A stretch of 64,000 nt of DNA from the NCBI RefSeq assembly GCF_000143535.2, contig NC_037314.1:2604001-2668000 (forward strand). The letters run 5' to 3'. The notes under the pieces were generated by a model. It did not search any database. It had not been told where the DNA came from and was given only the letters and a program-made list of their open reading frames with translations. Made by a program: the position numbers and the translations under genes. Each line of letters opens with the position of its first letter. Within the stretch, counting starts at the first letter, position 1. This stretch comes from Botrytis cinerea B05.10 (lineage: Eukaryota > Ascomycota > Leotiomycetes > Helotiales > Sclerotiniaceae). Below, piece by piece: positions 1-13,300 of this stretch.

Positions 1-2
1 TT

Positions 3-251
3 GTGGGGGGTAGATTGAGGGGATTGAGTTTGGGAAGTAGAGATGGTGGGAACGCGGCGAGTTCTGCTGAGATGACGACACAGAGAACGCATACGAGGAA
101 TGCTTCAACTGGGGGAACTGGGCATAATATAATTCCTGCGGTGGATAAAGGCAAGGGAAAAGAAACGGAAAGGGAAAAAGAGGCAGAAATAAATGTCCCG
201 GGACAAGGCCCCGAAAACGCTATTCCGCCGCAAGGAATAAGGGAAGAATGA
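3..251 (+). CDS. Possible 3' end of a gene running in from the left edge; low-complexity tail
   Basis: An open frame runs from the left edge to a TGA at 249-251. It is low complexity, rich in Gly, Ser, Thr and then Lys/Glu (a KGKGKETEREKEAE stretch), like the disordered C-terminal tail of many fungal proteins. No domain is recognisable and no start codon can be assigned because the frame is open to the edge. It may also be chance reading frame. No function is proposed. Confidence 0.35.
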   Translation: MGGRLRGLSLGSRDGGNAASSAEMTTQRTHTRNASTGGTGHNIIPAVDKGKGKETEREKEAEINVPGQGPENAIPPQGIREE

Positions 252-3200
252 TCGGATGAACTTATGAATGCAGGAATCTGCGAATGAACCTAGCAATGAG
301 CTTTGGAGGAAGATTGCTAGATATCGACTGGCTTTAATTGAAAGTGGATAGGTAGATGTGCTTTTGGGTTATTTTAGCTTGCGGGATAATTATTTTGGAT
401 GAGATGTGGATGTGGGTGTAGATGCTTGGATAACGTTAAGCAACTTCGAAAGCTTGAGAGGAGGATGATTGAGTGTACCTAGTATGGAGGTATATAATGT
501 GCGATATGATACCCTTTATAGAATTCAAAGATATTAAAAGTCATTTCTGATCTGGAATTCAAAGAGTTTGGGGGGATCAAGGTTAAGGTAAGTAATAGAA
601 ATTATTACCTTGGGGCTTGTAAGGGGGGTGAGGGGAATCACTTTTAGTATTAAACATTGGGTGTTGTTTGATTTTAGGGGAGTGAATAGTGACTGTGAAG
701 GGAGTGATGGCAATGATCATGGAGAAATAAATGCTAAGGCCAGTAATGATGATATTTACCATCCGCATTCATATCTAATAAATTTGTGTAGGTGTAAACT
801 TGCATAGTTAATCCTAGTTATATTATAGACGAAAGAAAAACAAATAGTTGTTGGAGATAGGATATAGAATAGATGACATCTTTCAATACGATTGGGTAGT
901 GGAGGAGCGCTCACTTGCTCTAATGCGGTTCCTGGTTCTTTTCCTGTGTGATTCATTATTCTGTTATTTCCTTTGCATTGATTGGGGGGAGGGGAGGCGG
1001 GATTTGTATACCTGGTGGTTGGATGACCGGTGATTGATTATCTGGGGATTTTGATTGGGTGGGAGTGACAGGATCGGTTAGAAAGGGGAAGGGAGATTTT
1101 TTTTTTTTAAAAAAAAAGGGGGGGGGGGGGGAGGATGAGAGATTAAAGATAGAAATGATGATTGTTCATCATCATTTTTTTGTCCTACCCTATTCCACTC
1201 CCATTGAATCCTTTGGTATTATCCTATTAATTCTTGAGTTTTCGAATGGCTCACCGTATCTCGATCATGGGTTGGAAACAGATGAATGGAGTAGGATCAT
1301 AATTTGTATGTATTTGATTGAACTGGATAGCTATGTATAGAATTTCTAGTGGAATTTGAAATGAGTGAGGTAAAGTTGAGAGAAATTATGCTATTCCGCT
1401 TTTGGATTGGAGCAGTGTTTATTAATTAAAGAGTTGGTCAAATAAGAGAACGAGAGGAGACTGAAGAACTGGACAGAAATAACGGGGAATAGGGGATGGA
1501 AATAACTATAGTCTACGAAACAAACTCGAATTGGCTTTTCGAAAAGGGACCAAACGGTAGAGGGGAAGGAGAAATAGATTTTATTATGTAGGTGATAATC
1601 TAGAATCTTGAAGTTGCTCGAGAAGTGATATTGCAGCATACTTGGATAGGTCTAAACTATTTCACTCATGGAGCTGGTATTAGATGCTACATTCGCACGG
1701 GAATTTCTGTTATTCATCCTTCGTATATTGATGTAACTCCAGAGTTACAGACAGGAGTAGATGAGAAGGAAATAATCTACATGTCAGTTTCAAAGCTCTA
1801 CAAAAGTCGCTGAAATTACACATGTTATCAGGATCGCTTAGAACAGACCTTTTACTTAGCATGGCATTTTCGTCATTCAAATGCTTTTCGCAGATAAAAT
1901 AATCCATATTTCTTACTGCCAATAACGCTTTTATTATTTCTCAATGAGATGGTTGGTCGTTGAGGAATGCGTTTTCCATGTGTCACGCACACACACACGT
2001 CGCTTTGATGGCCAGTATAGTTCGGGAGTTGAATATGAATGAGCGGCAGGCATGAATTGAGATGTTTCTGAGAATTCACATGAGCCTTGAGATTTTGATG
2101 AATTTAAGTTTTTAAACATACAGAAGTTTAGACCTCTTTGACGTATTTCCTCATCACATGTTATAAACGGACGCTGTCCACCCGGCATGGTGGAGACAAG
2201 ATTCCTGTGGTTCCAATACTAGAATTGGGATTTATATCCCAATCGAAGACCGGATGGATCATTATACAGAGGATTAGTATAGAAAGTCGAGAGTTCTCAT
2301 CTGGTAGTCTATCAAGCACGGTCATCGCGTCGCATCTTGTCGTAGTCACGCTGTCATTTCGTTTCATAATTCATCGTTGGATTTGCACTTGTCATGGAGG
2401 AATTTCTCCTGGATATAGGGAACCTGTATAATTATGTCGTAACAAATTAACTCGAAAAGATACACCTATATTCCCCTGGTCTTGTCTAAAATCAATTTTA
2501 CTACGTCTAATATGACTGTTCGATATTGGAGAGAGAAAGGATGTTTACAACCTTGAAGAATTTTAGAAAGCTGGTTGTAAAAGGGAAAGCTCCCAAAGAA
2601 TATTTTCTTTTAGAATGGTTAGATTTCAATCTGTTTCAAATCTTTTTCCTTTAATCATACCATTTCCTCGAGCCCTCAGAGGATACAGACACCTGAAACC
2701 ACAGGAAGCAACCGCCGACTATTGATGTAGAACTAAAGATGTTGAGTAATATTTTATACTAGAAATCCAAAACATCAAGTCGGGCTGCTTACGAAAAGGA
2801 GGAAGAATTAATTGTGAAGCCATGCCATAAGAGTGAGGTTCAATTGTCAAGTGATGGTATAAAAGAGGTTGTCATTCAGAGAAAAAGCCATCAAAACTCC
2901 ACATTTGGAATGAACTACTTCTCGAAGGCAACAGCTAGAACAAGGAAATTTCGTACATAAATTTTGGAGATGAATTATTCATAGTAATTTTGATCGGCGA
3001 AACACGCATTGTGATTATGTCCATAAGGAATTGACAGCAGAGTGTAATTCTAGCATTGAGACGATAGGAATGGCAGTGTATATGTGATGATTTGCGACTG
3101 GGTGAAGAAATTAGATAGAAGAATGAATTTAGTTTCTGGCGAGGAACGGAATTTGATACGGGTGGAAATGAATTTTATCTAATGCAATACAGGTGCAACC

Positions 3201-5686
3201 AAGACAAAGCTGGGAGTGCCAATTGCTTTCAGGATTCTCTTGAATAGCAGTGCCCGATAGAAATCGATTCATTTGTAGATCGAGTCAGTACCTTTACACA
3301 CATGGATCTGACGCAGTGGGATAAAATGCTTAAGCATAAGACGTGAAAATGATGTTTCTATAAAGTAGACAATCAATGGCATGTTCTAGACTACTTCAAC
3401 CCCGAATCCAGCCCAAGCCTTTGAAAATGTAACTACAACTTCACACAACTTATCATCACAACTCACCCCAGGAGAAGCAAGTATCTGACTAGAAGTGCTC
3501 CAGTTGCCTTCCTGTAGATACCCCAGAGAGAGAAAGATGATGCAAGTCAGTGGCTTTGTGATTTTCTCGCCGATATTTGATATGCCATTGCCATTGGTTG
3601 GTCCGTCATTGAGTATACAATGTAGATTAATTATCTGTCGCTGTTGAGATTTACTACTCGTCCATTTTCATTTGGTAGGTAAGTGGATTTTCATCAAGAT
3701 TGCATGTACTTTGTGGAATCAGCCTTCAACAATAGTTTCGTGATACATGACGATTCTCTCTAGTCCAGTTGATACTGTGTATGCAGATTTTGGTGGAGAG
3801 TAGGGTGGAGAGTTTGTATAGCTTGAGATGTGTAAGCTATGCGCGTGAAGTTTGGTAGACAGAATGAAAGGAAGTTTAGCTAGGGTGAGTTGAAGTGCAT
3901 AGATACCGATGCTAGAATCCACACATGTTATCTCATACTGCTTTGCACTCATACAGGACCTACGCTCACAATATACTGTGTATAAATTTAGAGGGCTGCT
4001 TGGTGTCGTATTGCCATGGATTATATGTACTAGATTCAGTTTCTCCGCTTCTTGTTTCTACATCTGTATTTTAGCAGAAAGGGAAACGCGGATCTACAAG
4101 ATCTTGACTCCCATCCATCCTTCCAGAAGTAATTCACTTATATGTCATCTCTGTAAGGGAAATAATTCACATCCAAAAAATAACGGATGAAGCTCTCATT
4201 ATAATTACTAAGCTTCAGAACCGTCGTCATAGACCAATCACTATCGATTTTTTGGCTGTATCTCAATAATGTTGTCAATTTCCATTGTATATTACATAAA
4301 ACATATTTTCCACCCCAAGGAAAGCCCAGCCATCGAAGTGAGCTTATTATACAAATACTAAAATGAGTAGATTGTGCAGAAGCCTGAAACCCCAATGATT
4401 GTCCCATCGCTCACAATCGCTCACAGCACACCAAATTTCCAGGCTTCTGCTGATAATTAAGAGACACTCAAGTCCTCGTTTATAAGAACAGATTGATCTA
4501 TCTCCACACTCATAATATTTCCAGTGAATTTGAGAATGAAACCTAGAAAATAGAGCACGCGTAGCCATGGCCACTATCCTTCTACAGACTGCAGGCCAAT
4601 GAAGTGAAACGGTGCTAGAGTAAGAATGAGTTCCAATTACAAAGTAGACTAAATTTCCCTCTACGACTATATAAAAGACAGCCTTGGTGTGAAAACACGT
4701 AGTAAAATGCAAACGATACCCTAGACCTCTAGTAATGGCTTTTTGTCGAGTTCCCATCAAGCCCACTAGAGCGGATACTAAATACTGAGATCTCACATCG
4801 AAGTTCCATGTGAGTAACCTCAAGACTTACGAGTCGGTGCGTGGTTGTCAAAATTCTCAAACCTTTTGGTAGCGCACACTCATTTTCTATCGTCATGAAT
4901 CCACGCAAAAAGCAACGACAAAGCAAATTCAACAACCAAAAAAGACTTTGCTGAGTAGCATAGATGTTCTCAATAGCGTGAAGAACGATGCTCTAAAACA
5001 TACTTACCATACATGCTCATGTGTATTGCTCTACGCAGGAGCTCTCCAATACAAACTTCCCATTTTACAGGCCCGCCACTCTTGAGTTCAAATCGCTATC
5101 AGAGAACTCTCTCAATAACCTCGTTTGTATACTCAGCGAGATGACTCAGTGAAACAGTGCATTATCGAGTAGAAATCTTGATCTCGTATTCTATAACCCC
5201 CTCACCCATCAACGCAACCAAATCCCCATGAATTTCTCCGCACTTAGGTATGTAAAAGGACAACCAGAGATTGAATTCCCGACATTGCACATGAAAACGG
5301 ATGGTGGCGATAGTGAAGGATGGCGAGGAATTACAAAACCTGCCACCCATGAATTCTAGGCCGAGTCGTTTATACTAAGCTACCACTTGGCTGAAAGAAT
5401 GTGAAAAAGTCCATCTTTAAAAGCATACTGACGAGATGAAAAAAAAAACCATCCATATGCGGCCTTTTGAGAGGGCAATAAGGACTGATAAAATTTCATT
5501 GCTATAAATAAGTGACACGCCGTGTCTATACACCGGCCACTATACAGCCAGCCCAGACAAACAAATACAAGTCTCTCGATCTCTCCCTTCTTCATATGAA
5601 ACGCCAACCCTGACAAAATGAAAGTCCTTCAAACTTCTCAATCTTCGATCCTAAGCATACATATCTTCTAGAATTCATACAAATAT
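252..5686. other. Gene-free interval of about 5.4 kb
   Basis: AT-rich DNA without a reading frame showing coding character, introns or a known motif. The longest frame is about 158 codons on the minus strand (4347-4823). It has no recognisable domain and a Cys/Trp/Tyr-rich composition typical of random frames. Notable landmarks are a T12-A9-G14 homopolymer block at 1097-1131 and a short CA-rich run near 1987-1998. Regulatory DNA, a non-coding RNA or decayed sequence cannot be told apart by eye. Confidence 0.5.
1097..1131. repeat. Compound homopolymer tract T12-A9-G14
   Basis: Three uninterrupted mononucleotide runs abut each other: T at 1097-1108, A at 1109-1117, G at 1118-1131. The G run is unusually long for a fungal genome of this composition. 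An assembly or sequencing length error in the run is possible. Confidence 0.9.
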
Positions 5687-6848
5687 TTATCTCGTCTTGC
5701 CAGAAGAAACACCGGCACCGATAACACCAGGCAATTTTTCATCACCGATGCTATATAGCATGCCAATTCCCCAGGCAACAAGTCCAACGAGGACGGAACT
5801 GGAAATGAAGATTAACCAGAATGGTCCACTGATATCTTGTTTTTGACAAGCAGATCCTCCACGTCCCGAATCAACGCCACACATACAGGCGAAACAATCA
5901 CCAGATTGGGATGTGTATTTCTTGTAGCAAGCGCCCATTGATGAGCAGTTATTGGTAGAAGAGATACAAGAGTCCAAGGAAGCGTGGCAAACGGGAAGAG
6001 TCGTCTTGATGACGGTATTGTTGTTGCGGGAAGAATTAGAAGTTGGAGCTTCTTGTACTTGATGATCGACAAATTCAGCCATTGGTTCTTCGAACTGTTG
6101 TCTGCTGGAGAGCTTCTTTTGCGAGGGCTTAGTATAAGAACCGTAGGAGCCGCTACCTCTGCGGGATTCAGGCATGAGAACGACGATAACGTTCATTTCT
6201 GCCTTTGAGGCGAATTTGGTCAATCTTTCGTAAGATGTGTTGATGAACTCCTTATGCTGTCGCAAACATTAGCCATTAACCTCACGCATAGAACAATTCC
6301 CATACCTCTGATTTCTTACTCAAGTCAAGGTGCATAATCTTCGATTTTCCATTCCAGCATGGATCTGCGAATGGATTGATAGCATCGTCGAGGGTACATT
6401 CCTTCGCCTTTCCAACTTGCAACTCCAAATCATCTGCCAACTTTTGCGTCGTCCTAGCTGTAGGTGGATTTGAGATTGTGAATGCTGGCTTGATAGAAGA
6501 TAACGAATTTAGTAGTGATCCAGCCGTCTCTTCGGATACACCCTCAACAATGATAACCAACTCAGCCGCCCTGTCTTTTCGCGCATCGTTGAATAGTGAT
6601 TTCAGTTGACCTCCAAACTTGTTGATATATTTGATGGCCTCACTGCCAACCGATCCGACATCATGGAATTGCGATACGCCCAATCGTTGTGCGAGGACGA
6701 GTCGTGCTTCATTGGGAGAAAGAGTTGGAGGTGATACTAGGTTGTTTGGCTTCTGGTGGCCGTCGAGGATATAGGCAAGAGCGGAATCTGAAGCGGCACA
6801 GGCTGTACTGGCCAGTAATGGAAAAAGGAAGCTGGAGGAGAGCTTCAT
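5687..6848 (-). CDS. Vps3844-domain (DUF3844) ER/vacuolar type I membrane protein
   Basis: Two exons, 6848-6306 and 6256-5687, with a 49-nt GT-AG intron (6257-6305), give about 370 residues. Residues 1-19 form a signal peptide (MKLSSSFLFPLLASTACAA). A lumenal region follows, then a Cys-rich segment with about nine cysteines spaced like an EGF-type fold, ending in GGSACQKQDIS, then one membrane span (about 332-354) and a short tail containing GDEKLPGVIGAG. This layout (signal peptide, Cys cluster, single C-terminal span, ELPGV-like tail) is that of the Vps3844 C-terminal domain family, implicated in vacuolar sorting or secretory-pathway roles. The exact function is not established. It is divergently arranged with the gene starting at 7489. 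Confidence 0.87.
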
Positions 6849-7488
6849 ATTTGTTGATGGGTTTTGTTGATTTGACTTGAGAGGCTCATGCTAAAGTGAC
6901 GCTCTGGGAAGTGTTGACGCTGATAACCTCAAGGTGTTTGTACTTCGTACCAAGCTAAGCATAAGTTAGACGCTAACTGCTTTTGCATTAGGCTGATATC
7001 ATGGAATATGCATTCACGATGCTTGGCTATATTTTGGGAACCTTTGGAATATGTAATAACATTATGTTTTATTATATGTAACTGTGATTGTGTAGACGCT
7101 TACCCGTTGAAGCTATTTATTGTTATAAATTACCGTAACTATTTGTAACCCAAATTTGAGAATTTGGCCATCAAAGACTTTCCTTGTGTTTGGAGGCAGG
7201 CAGTTATTTGCTGGATTCGGAGATAAAAGGATACAATGCCGACTCAGTATTTTTAGAATATCTACCTCATCCATCTTGCGCTGTTGTGCTTCACTACCAA
7301 ATATCTTCAACGTTCACACCGACCCCGACGACTATTGTTTGATTATCGGCACTTCTCTCCCATAAACTCTACTGGATCTTGCATCGCCATCGCATTCGTA
7401 GCGCCCGAGAATCTACTTATTTCGCCACAGGTTTTCGCTATCAAGGGCTCGCCAGCTCGAAGGCGGGCCTTGACTTCTACCCCTCACG
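6849..7488. promoter_or_regulatory. Divergent intergenic region between the Vps3844 gene and the mitochondrial-type gene
   Basis: 640 bp between two divergent start codons. It should hold both promoters and 5' UTRs. Pyrimidine-rich stretches lie upstream of 7489. No defined operator was recognised. Confidence 0.5.
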
Positions 7489-8932
7489 ATGTTCCGATTC
7501 ATTAAACCCCGGTTGGCGAGTACATGGGCAACGAACGTACGGGCGAGATCGGGACCTGGCAGTTTTGTTGCGAATCCATCCTCTATGCGCAGCAATGTTC
7601 AGAGATACGCAGGAACAGCATCAAATCCACATGTGGTTCGCTTCAGGAAACCGCCTGTTAGAATGAGGTATATATGCTTGGAGTCTGTCTGCAGGAAGTA
7701 TATGTGCTGATGCTACATAGAAAAGTCGCCATCAGTTTTATAGTGGTATATGCTTGCTTTGAAGTTTACACCAGGCTAGTTCTCGGCCCCTTAGACAAGG
7801 CTGCTGAGGAGGCATCGAAACACATACCGGAGGAGGAATGGCAAGAGGCCGAACCACCATTATTTATACCATTCCCTGGCACCACGAAACAGCTGCCTAC
7901 TGTTCCTTACAGAGGAACTGATCCAGAATTCCAAGAGTTCATCAAGATTAGCCAGGATACAAAGCTTATGAATAAACTTAGGGGTTCGTCTACTGCCCAA
8001 TTCATTTGAACTAATAGTTATGATTACTGACATTCTTTAGTTGACTTGACGGAAATTATGCGGGATTTTGCTTGTAAAAGTCCGATCGTGGTACAAATTG
8101 CTGGAAAGAATCTAAAAAGCAGAAGGATTTGGCTCGACATTGACTTTCCTTCAATTCCTCCGCCGTCATTTGAAAGATCAGGGTAGGTTGCTCGCCGTAT
8201 AAATTACATGGATTGAGACTAATCTATATTAGGATCGAAATTTCTGATGATGCAATATCATGGGTCACACAACCCGTCGATGCCCGAATAGTATACAAAA
8301 TACGCAGTGTTTTATGGCCAACAGCCCTTTTCCAATCTTCATGGAGTTTTATACAAGTCCTGGCCGCAGAAGAATTCAAGAGCATAGCAGAAATATTTGG
8401 CGTGGAAGTTCAAACGAGTCCTGCTCAACAATCATTGGAGCAGATGCTAGCTCGGTCACAAAGAATGATGAAGGAGTTGAAAGGACAACAAAAGGTACCA
8501 GGGGGTGTTCAAGGACCATTAGATGCAAAGGACGAGCCATCACAACAGCATCTGGATGACAAAAGTAAAGAAATTAGGGACATTACAAGACCCGGGAAAT
8601 CAACCGTGATAGAGGAGATTTTTCCTGCACTTGTAAACAGCATCAGGGAAATTCATGCAGGTTTTGAAAAGCCCATCATAGCCGCCAAATTAAAGTACGC
8701 CGAGGCCAACAGGAAGTTGCGACCAACCCAAAACCTTCATCCGAGGGGTTCTATCATGGTGTCTGGATTTGTCGAACTGGAATCTGATAGAGCTTTCCTG
8801 GTCTTCGATGTCATTGCGGCTTGGGATCCTAAAAAGAAGGATTTTGACACTGAAAGCATGCAACTCAAATTGAGAAGAATGCAAAGGAAAAAACAAAGAC
8901 CTATTGGATTACCACGCAGCCCAGTCAGCTGA
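7489..8932 (+). CDS. Conserved-looking mitochondrial membrane protein of unknown function
   Basis: Four exons: 7489-7667, 7721-7983, 8041-8182 and 8233-8932. All junctions keep frame (introns of 53, 57 and 50 nt; the second donor is a weak GTTCGT). The product is 427 residues. The first 60 residues are rich in Arg/Ser/Ala and nearly free of acidic residues, as in a mitochondrial targeting sequence. They are followed by one hydrophobic segment (about 62-81: VAISFIVVYACFEVYTRLVL). The remainder is soluble, with an acidic/Gln-rich linker and a basic C-terminus (RRMQRKKQR). This suggests a single-span inner-membrane protein with most of its mass on one side. I do not recognise the family. The start is the first ATG before the presequence-like segment. 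Confidence 0.75.
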
Positions 8933-10015
8933 TAGTACTGTACTTAGTGGATATCGGGTTCTGTTTTGAGGCGTTCATAGTGGGCATCAAGATACGCATG
9001 GATATTGTGATAAGGCGTTTGGGTGAGTGGAACAATAGAGTCCCATACTCTACTAACGGAGTTGGATTTTTATGAGTGTTTCACCTTGGACTAGTCTAGA
9101 AAGGCAAGGTTTGGGGTAAGGAAGCGATGTTCAGGGGTGGATGAAAGTATTTAATGTACTGCACCCATTTGATTAATTAGCAAAATAGCGAGTCAAAGTA
9201 GAATTGATATGCCCTTTGTTGCAATTCTTCTCTAAATCTTCATTCATATACATGCGCATTCTTTCAGTTTGCGTATTGCAATATTATGACATCATTGTGA
9301 AAAGTTCCAGCCGGAGTCAATGCGTTTTATTTCGTTTCCCCAAGTGGCCTCCTTCTTCTCCCTCCTTTCAGGATCTCGCAGCGGGCTATTGCGTCTATAA
9401 AATGCTCTTTTTCCATCTTTCGCTGCTTTCATTATGAATATGAACTATTTTATTGACTTCTTATTTTGATTGATATATACTTACACAACTTTTCACATAC
9501 TCCTTCGTGTGCTTTTCAGTGATCCGACTGCAGATGATGATAGATTGAATCTTTCGAAAAGGAATGATTGTGCATTTGTATACAATGCTGCTTGATCAGT
9601 GTTGCCGAATAATCATCACACTAACAAGAACTGTGAGTTTTAATAAGAAATGGTAATTAGTCCATTACTTCGTATTGGTGAACATGAAAGAGCCAATTAT
9701 GATGTCTCTCTGGCCCGAAATTCTTGCTCAAGAGATACTCGACGCGCTCAAAAATGGAACGTGCTAATTGATTTGCTATATGCATGACGAACCTTAGAAA
9801 TAACAGATTGGCGACAAGACGAAGAAGCATAATGTGAAATTTTACAAAAGAGGGATATTGACTTACTTTCACAGCAAATTTGATTGACGCGAGAGAGAGA
9901 AAAAAAGAGACTTACGCTTCAAATCCGGGACATAATTTGTGGCAAAAAAAGATCACTTGACCAAAAAAAATATAGCAAAAGTGTATAGCAAAGGTGTATA
10001 GCAAAGAGAAAAGGC

Positions 10016-10175
10016 CACTCAAAGTATCCATCGACTTGGTAGATTCCGAAGAAACACTCAAAGTAGCGATTGACTCGGTAGGGAATTTTCGATGTGTCGC
10101 ACAAAAGATCACTCGAAGTAACGATGGACTTGGTAGTTTCGAAAGAAAGACTCAAAGTAGCTATCGATTTGGTAT
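10016..10175 (+). repeat. Four-copy degenerate 39-bp minisatellite with coding-like periodicity
   Basis: Units begin near 10016, 10055, 10110 and 10149, each with a core like CACTCAAAGTAGCGATTGAC then TTGGTAG. Spacings are 39, 55 and 39 bp. A 39-bp unit is 13 codons. Units 1-2 read as L-K-V-(S/A)-I-D-(L/S)-V in one frame and units 3-4 as L-(E/K)-V-(T/A)-(M/I)-D-L-V in another, because the central spacer carries 16 extra bp. Immediately upstream (9971-10006) short GTATAGCAAA repeats occur. Confidence 0.75.
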
Positions 10176-10328
10176 ATCTGATGTGTGATGAAGAGAAAAG
10201 AAGAAGGAAAAGGAAAAGGAAAATGGGCGTGGGGGATCAAGTTTATATAGGGACTTTGGAAAGAAGTGATCGGCATTGTTGAATTTAGTATGGTTGTGAT
10301 ATGAGTGAATATGTACACGTGAGGTGAC

Positions 10329-10348
10329 TGCGCTAGTGCGCTAGCGCA
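10329..10348. repeat. TGCGCTAG tandem pair ending in a 12-bp palindrome
   Basis: TGCGCTAG occurs at 10329-10336 and again at 10337-10344. The second copy is part of the perfect palindrome TGCGCTAGCGCA (10337-10348). It is GC-rich in an AT-rich surrounding. It could be a dimeric protein-binding site or chance. Confidence 0.6.
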
Positions 10349-13300
10349 AGAGCGTATTACATATAGTTCTTGTAGCTCTGAGACTAGAATAGATGGACAT
10401 GATACAATACGTTGAACAGTGCCCATTGTGAAGACGCCATAATCATCGCCGGGGTGATACCAACAAGTGTAGAGCTATTGGGTGGTTGGGAGATACCCGA
10501 AAGTATACGTGAAGAACATCGATTGATGTGGGACTTTTATTAGTGGTGAATTGTGATGTTAGAACGTGATAGTTATGCTACTAATGAGGGCTGGGTTCAA
10601 TAAATTAGTCGGATACTGTAGTCAATTTTGATTGACCTGATTATATCTTTATTAACGAAACGTGGAGGAATGCGTATTATTGTCTTTACAAAATTTCAGT
10701 GTAGCAGGATTATAGTGATTCATCAAAAGGTCTATCTATTCATACGATTGGAAGATCCTATTGTCAAGTGTTTGCGTGTTGGCACATAGCTACGGCATCT
10801 AAAATACATTGAAAGGCACTACTAGGTCAGCTTGCTAACAAGTCCTTTGTAATTCGAAGATGTCCGACGAGCAATGGATCTTTCCAGTTACGAATTTAGA
10901 GTTACAGGTTTGTACAGGTCAACTGAAGTTGAAAGCGATCGCACTTGCCTCCAATGAGCTAGCATTTCAATCCCGATTATAAATTTAGATCATGCCAGCT
11001 TCACACCCTTGACATTTGGTACTAGACCACATTGGCCTATTGCAAATCTGGATCTAAAATCCCAACTAGAGATCTGAATTTGGACCTTAAGGGTATGATA
11101 TTGGCAGTTACAAGGACACGCCCATCTAGGAAGGAAATAGCGTACGCTGCCAGCTTTATTATCGATGCTAGGTTTTCATTCGGCAACTGCGTATTCCCAA
11201 ACTATGGGAAGGAACGGGTCTGTGTCATGAACGTTTTATGGCCGAGGTCCTGTGGAGCAGTTGGAAGTGCAAATTGAGAAATACGGTAAAAGGTACTGGT
11301 CCCTATCATACTTGATAGATCAGTGATACAACTGGAATGGATCATTTAGACGCATTTCACTGCTTCTATACTGCTTGTGGAGTTGCAGTGAAGCAATCAA
11401 GAGATAGATATATAAATACAGCTTGAATGCTCGCACTGAGCAGTTTATCTGACGTTGATGATAACTTCAAGCCAAACAAATTCACTGCCTGCCACCTAGA
11501 ACAAGGTAACTCTAACACAAAAAGGTACTCAGATTTACGAAAATGCCACCGATCCTTGTTGACAATATTACCTACGTGACCAAGCTTGATCATAGCTACG
11601 ATGTGAAGGACCAATTCTTTATGTGGCGGGTGTACAAATGTCGTTGAGAAATTCTGGTGACCTTTCGTCGTATTTCGAGTTGCAACTGACTACTATTTAT
11701 AGTTTAGAAGAATTCCCCTCGTGGGTCCTGTGATATTTTTCCACCTGACCGAGAAAATGTTAGACGTGCAACAAAATCTATTTTACCGCGTCACGGAATA
11801 ATCATATGCTGGTATTATGATTGGCCAAAACTCTGCCCCAAGTGATATTTGATGACACATGCGACACAGCCAATTAGAGCACAGTGCTTAAAAGTGTATC
11901 ACATGATCTTTCTGTTCCGAATTTCGATCTTCTCTTGTCGGCAGTGTGCCCAAGTAGACCAATACCTCTGAAGCATGCGAACGAACTCGAACATAGCAAG
12001 CTTCATATTGAAGAAATCCAAATATCTACATAGAGATCATGTCATTTATTATAAATGTGGCGACACTTCACGATCTTTGAGGCGCAATGGGATACATGCC
12101 TCTGCTGTCCCTCGGTTGAGAGGATGATACCCCCTCTTTCAGTCCAAAGAGATGATATGGCACTCAGTCAGTCGATCTCAGGTATGAAGTCTGAGAAGAC
12201 ACGAAACGGACGACGGAATGACTTTTGCCCATGGTCATTGGATCACCTTCAACCTTCTCCTACAATCAAATCTAATGGGAATCTTGCAGCGCTGTGCTGA
12301 AGTCTAACGTTACAGCTTCGATTATTGTCTGGATTACTTCCCAAGCTTTCAATGCCTATGGAATCTATCGATCAAGAATATATGCGAATGTTCAGATAAA
12401 ACTGTAGGCTGGCCTTGTTCATGGTAGTAGCATGATCCTACCGCTTCCCCTCCCAACAGCTCAGGGGCAGAGGCTACAACACTTGGTTGCTACTTGACGT
12501 CTTTTCTTCAACGACTGCTTATTTTTGAACGATTAGCCTAGATGTCCATTGCCCCTTGGACACAGAGACTATTAAAACCATGGACCTGACGCTACATCGC
12601 TCTTTTCTGCAGTGTGCCGTTCTTTCGCTCGATACAACTGGATAAGATGGTTCCATTGCTAGATCCTCGTTCTTCGCAGGCCTTCTCTTTGGTTGTATCT
12701 AATAAGTTTAGACATCACACTGTCTCATAATGTAAGTAACGATAATGGGTATAGATAGTGATAAAGCCAGTGTTAGGAAGAACTACCCTAGAATGACAGA
12801 ACCATGTGGACTTATCTCACTCCAATCAATCCGGACTAAAGACCTAGAATTCGATCACTATCTAACCCTTGTGCTTTGTTTGGCATTCTTACTACAATGT
12901 ATAAAGTTGAATATGCTATGCTTCAAAGACAATATAGAGTGCTGCCATGAGCAGAGCCCAAACATCAAGCTAGTGTTCTTGTGTAATAAAATCACTCGAC
13001 TGTCTCCCCTCCAGTCAATTTGGAGAGTAGTTTGCAAGACTTCTTTCCCGCCTAGTAATTTGATTTCCCTGTTGTTCCTGCGGTCTCCAGTAATATTGGC
13101 CATCATATTATTCCATTTTACGAGAGACAATAGCGTAGACGCCATTGTCCAAAAAAGAAAAGTGAATCTCCCTTCCCAACGATGTTCACTTTCAAGTTTA
13201 ACAATATTGTAGTCATGGCCAAACGAATCGTTTCTATTAGACGATTGTGTCAGCCATATTCACCACAATAGAACGAATTATTTACTAGTGTATGTAAATG

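Noticed and set aside
4347..4823. 158-codon minus-strand frame
   Set aside because: No domain, no conserved motif, no splice context. Composition fits random frame in AT-rich DNA.
5315..5392. Minus-strand stretch with a tRNA-like A-box (TAGCTTAGTAT) and a CTAGAAT loop
   Set aside because: No paired anticodon stem, no acceptor stem and no proper TTCGA box. At best a decayed relic.
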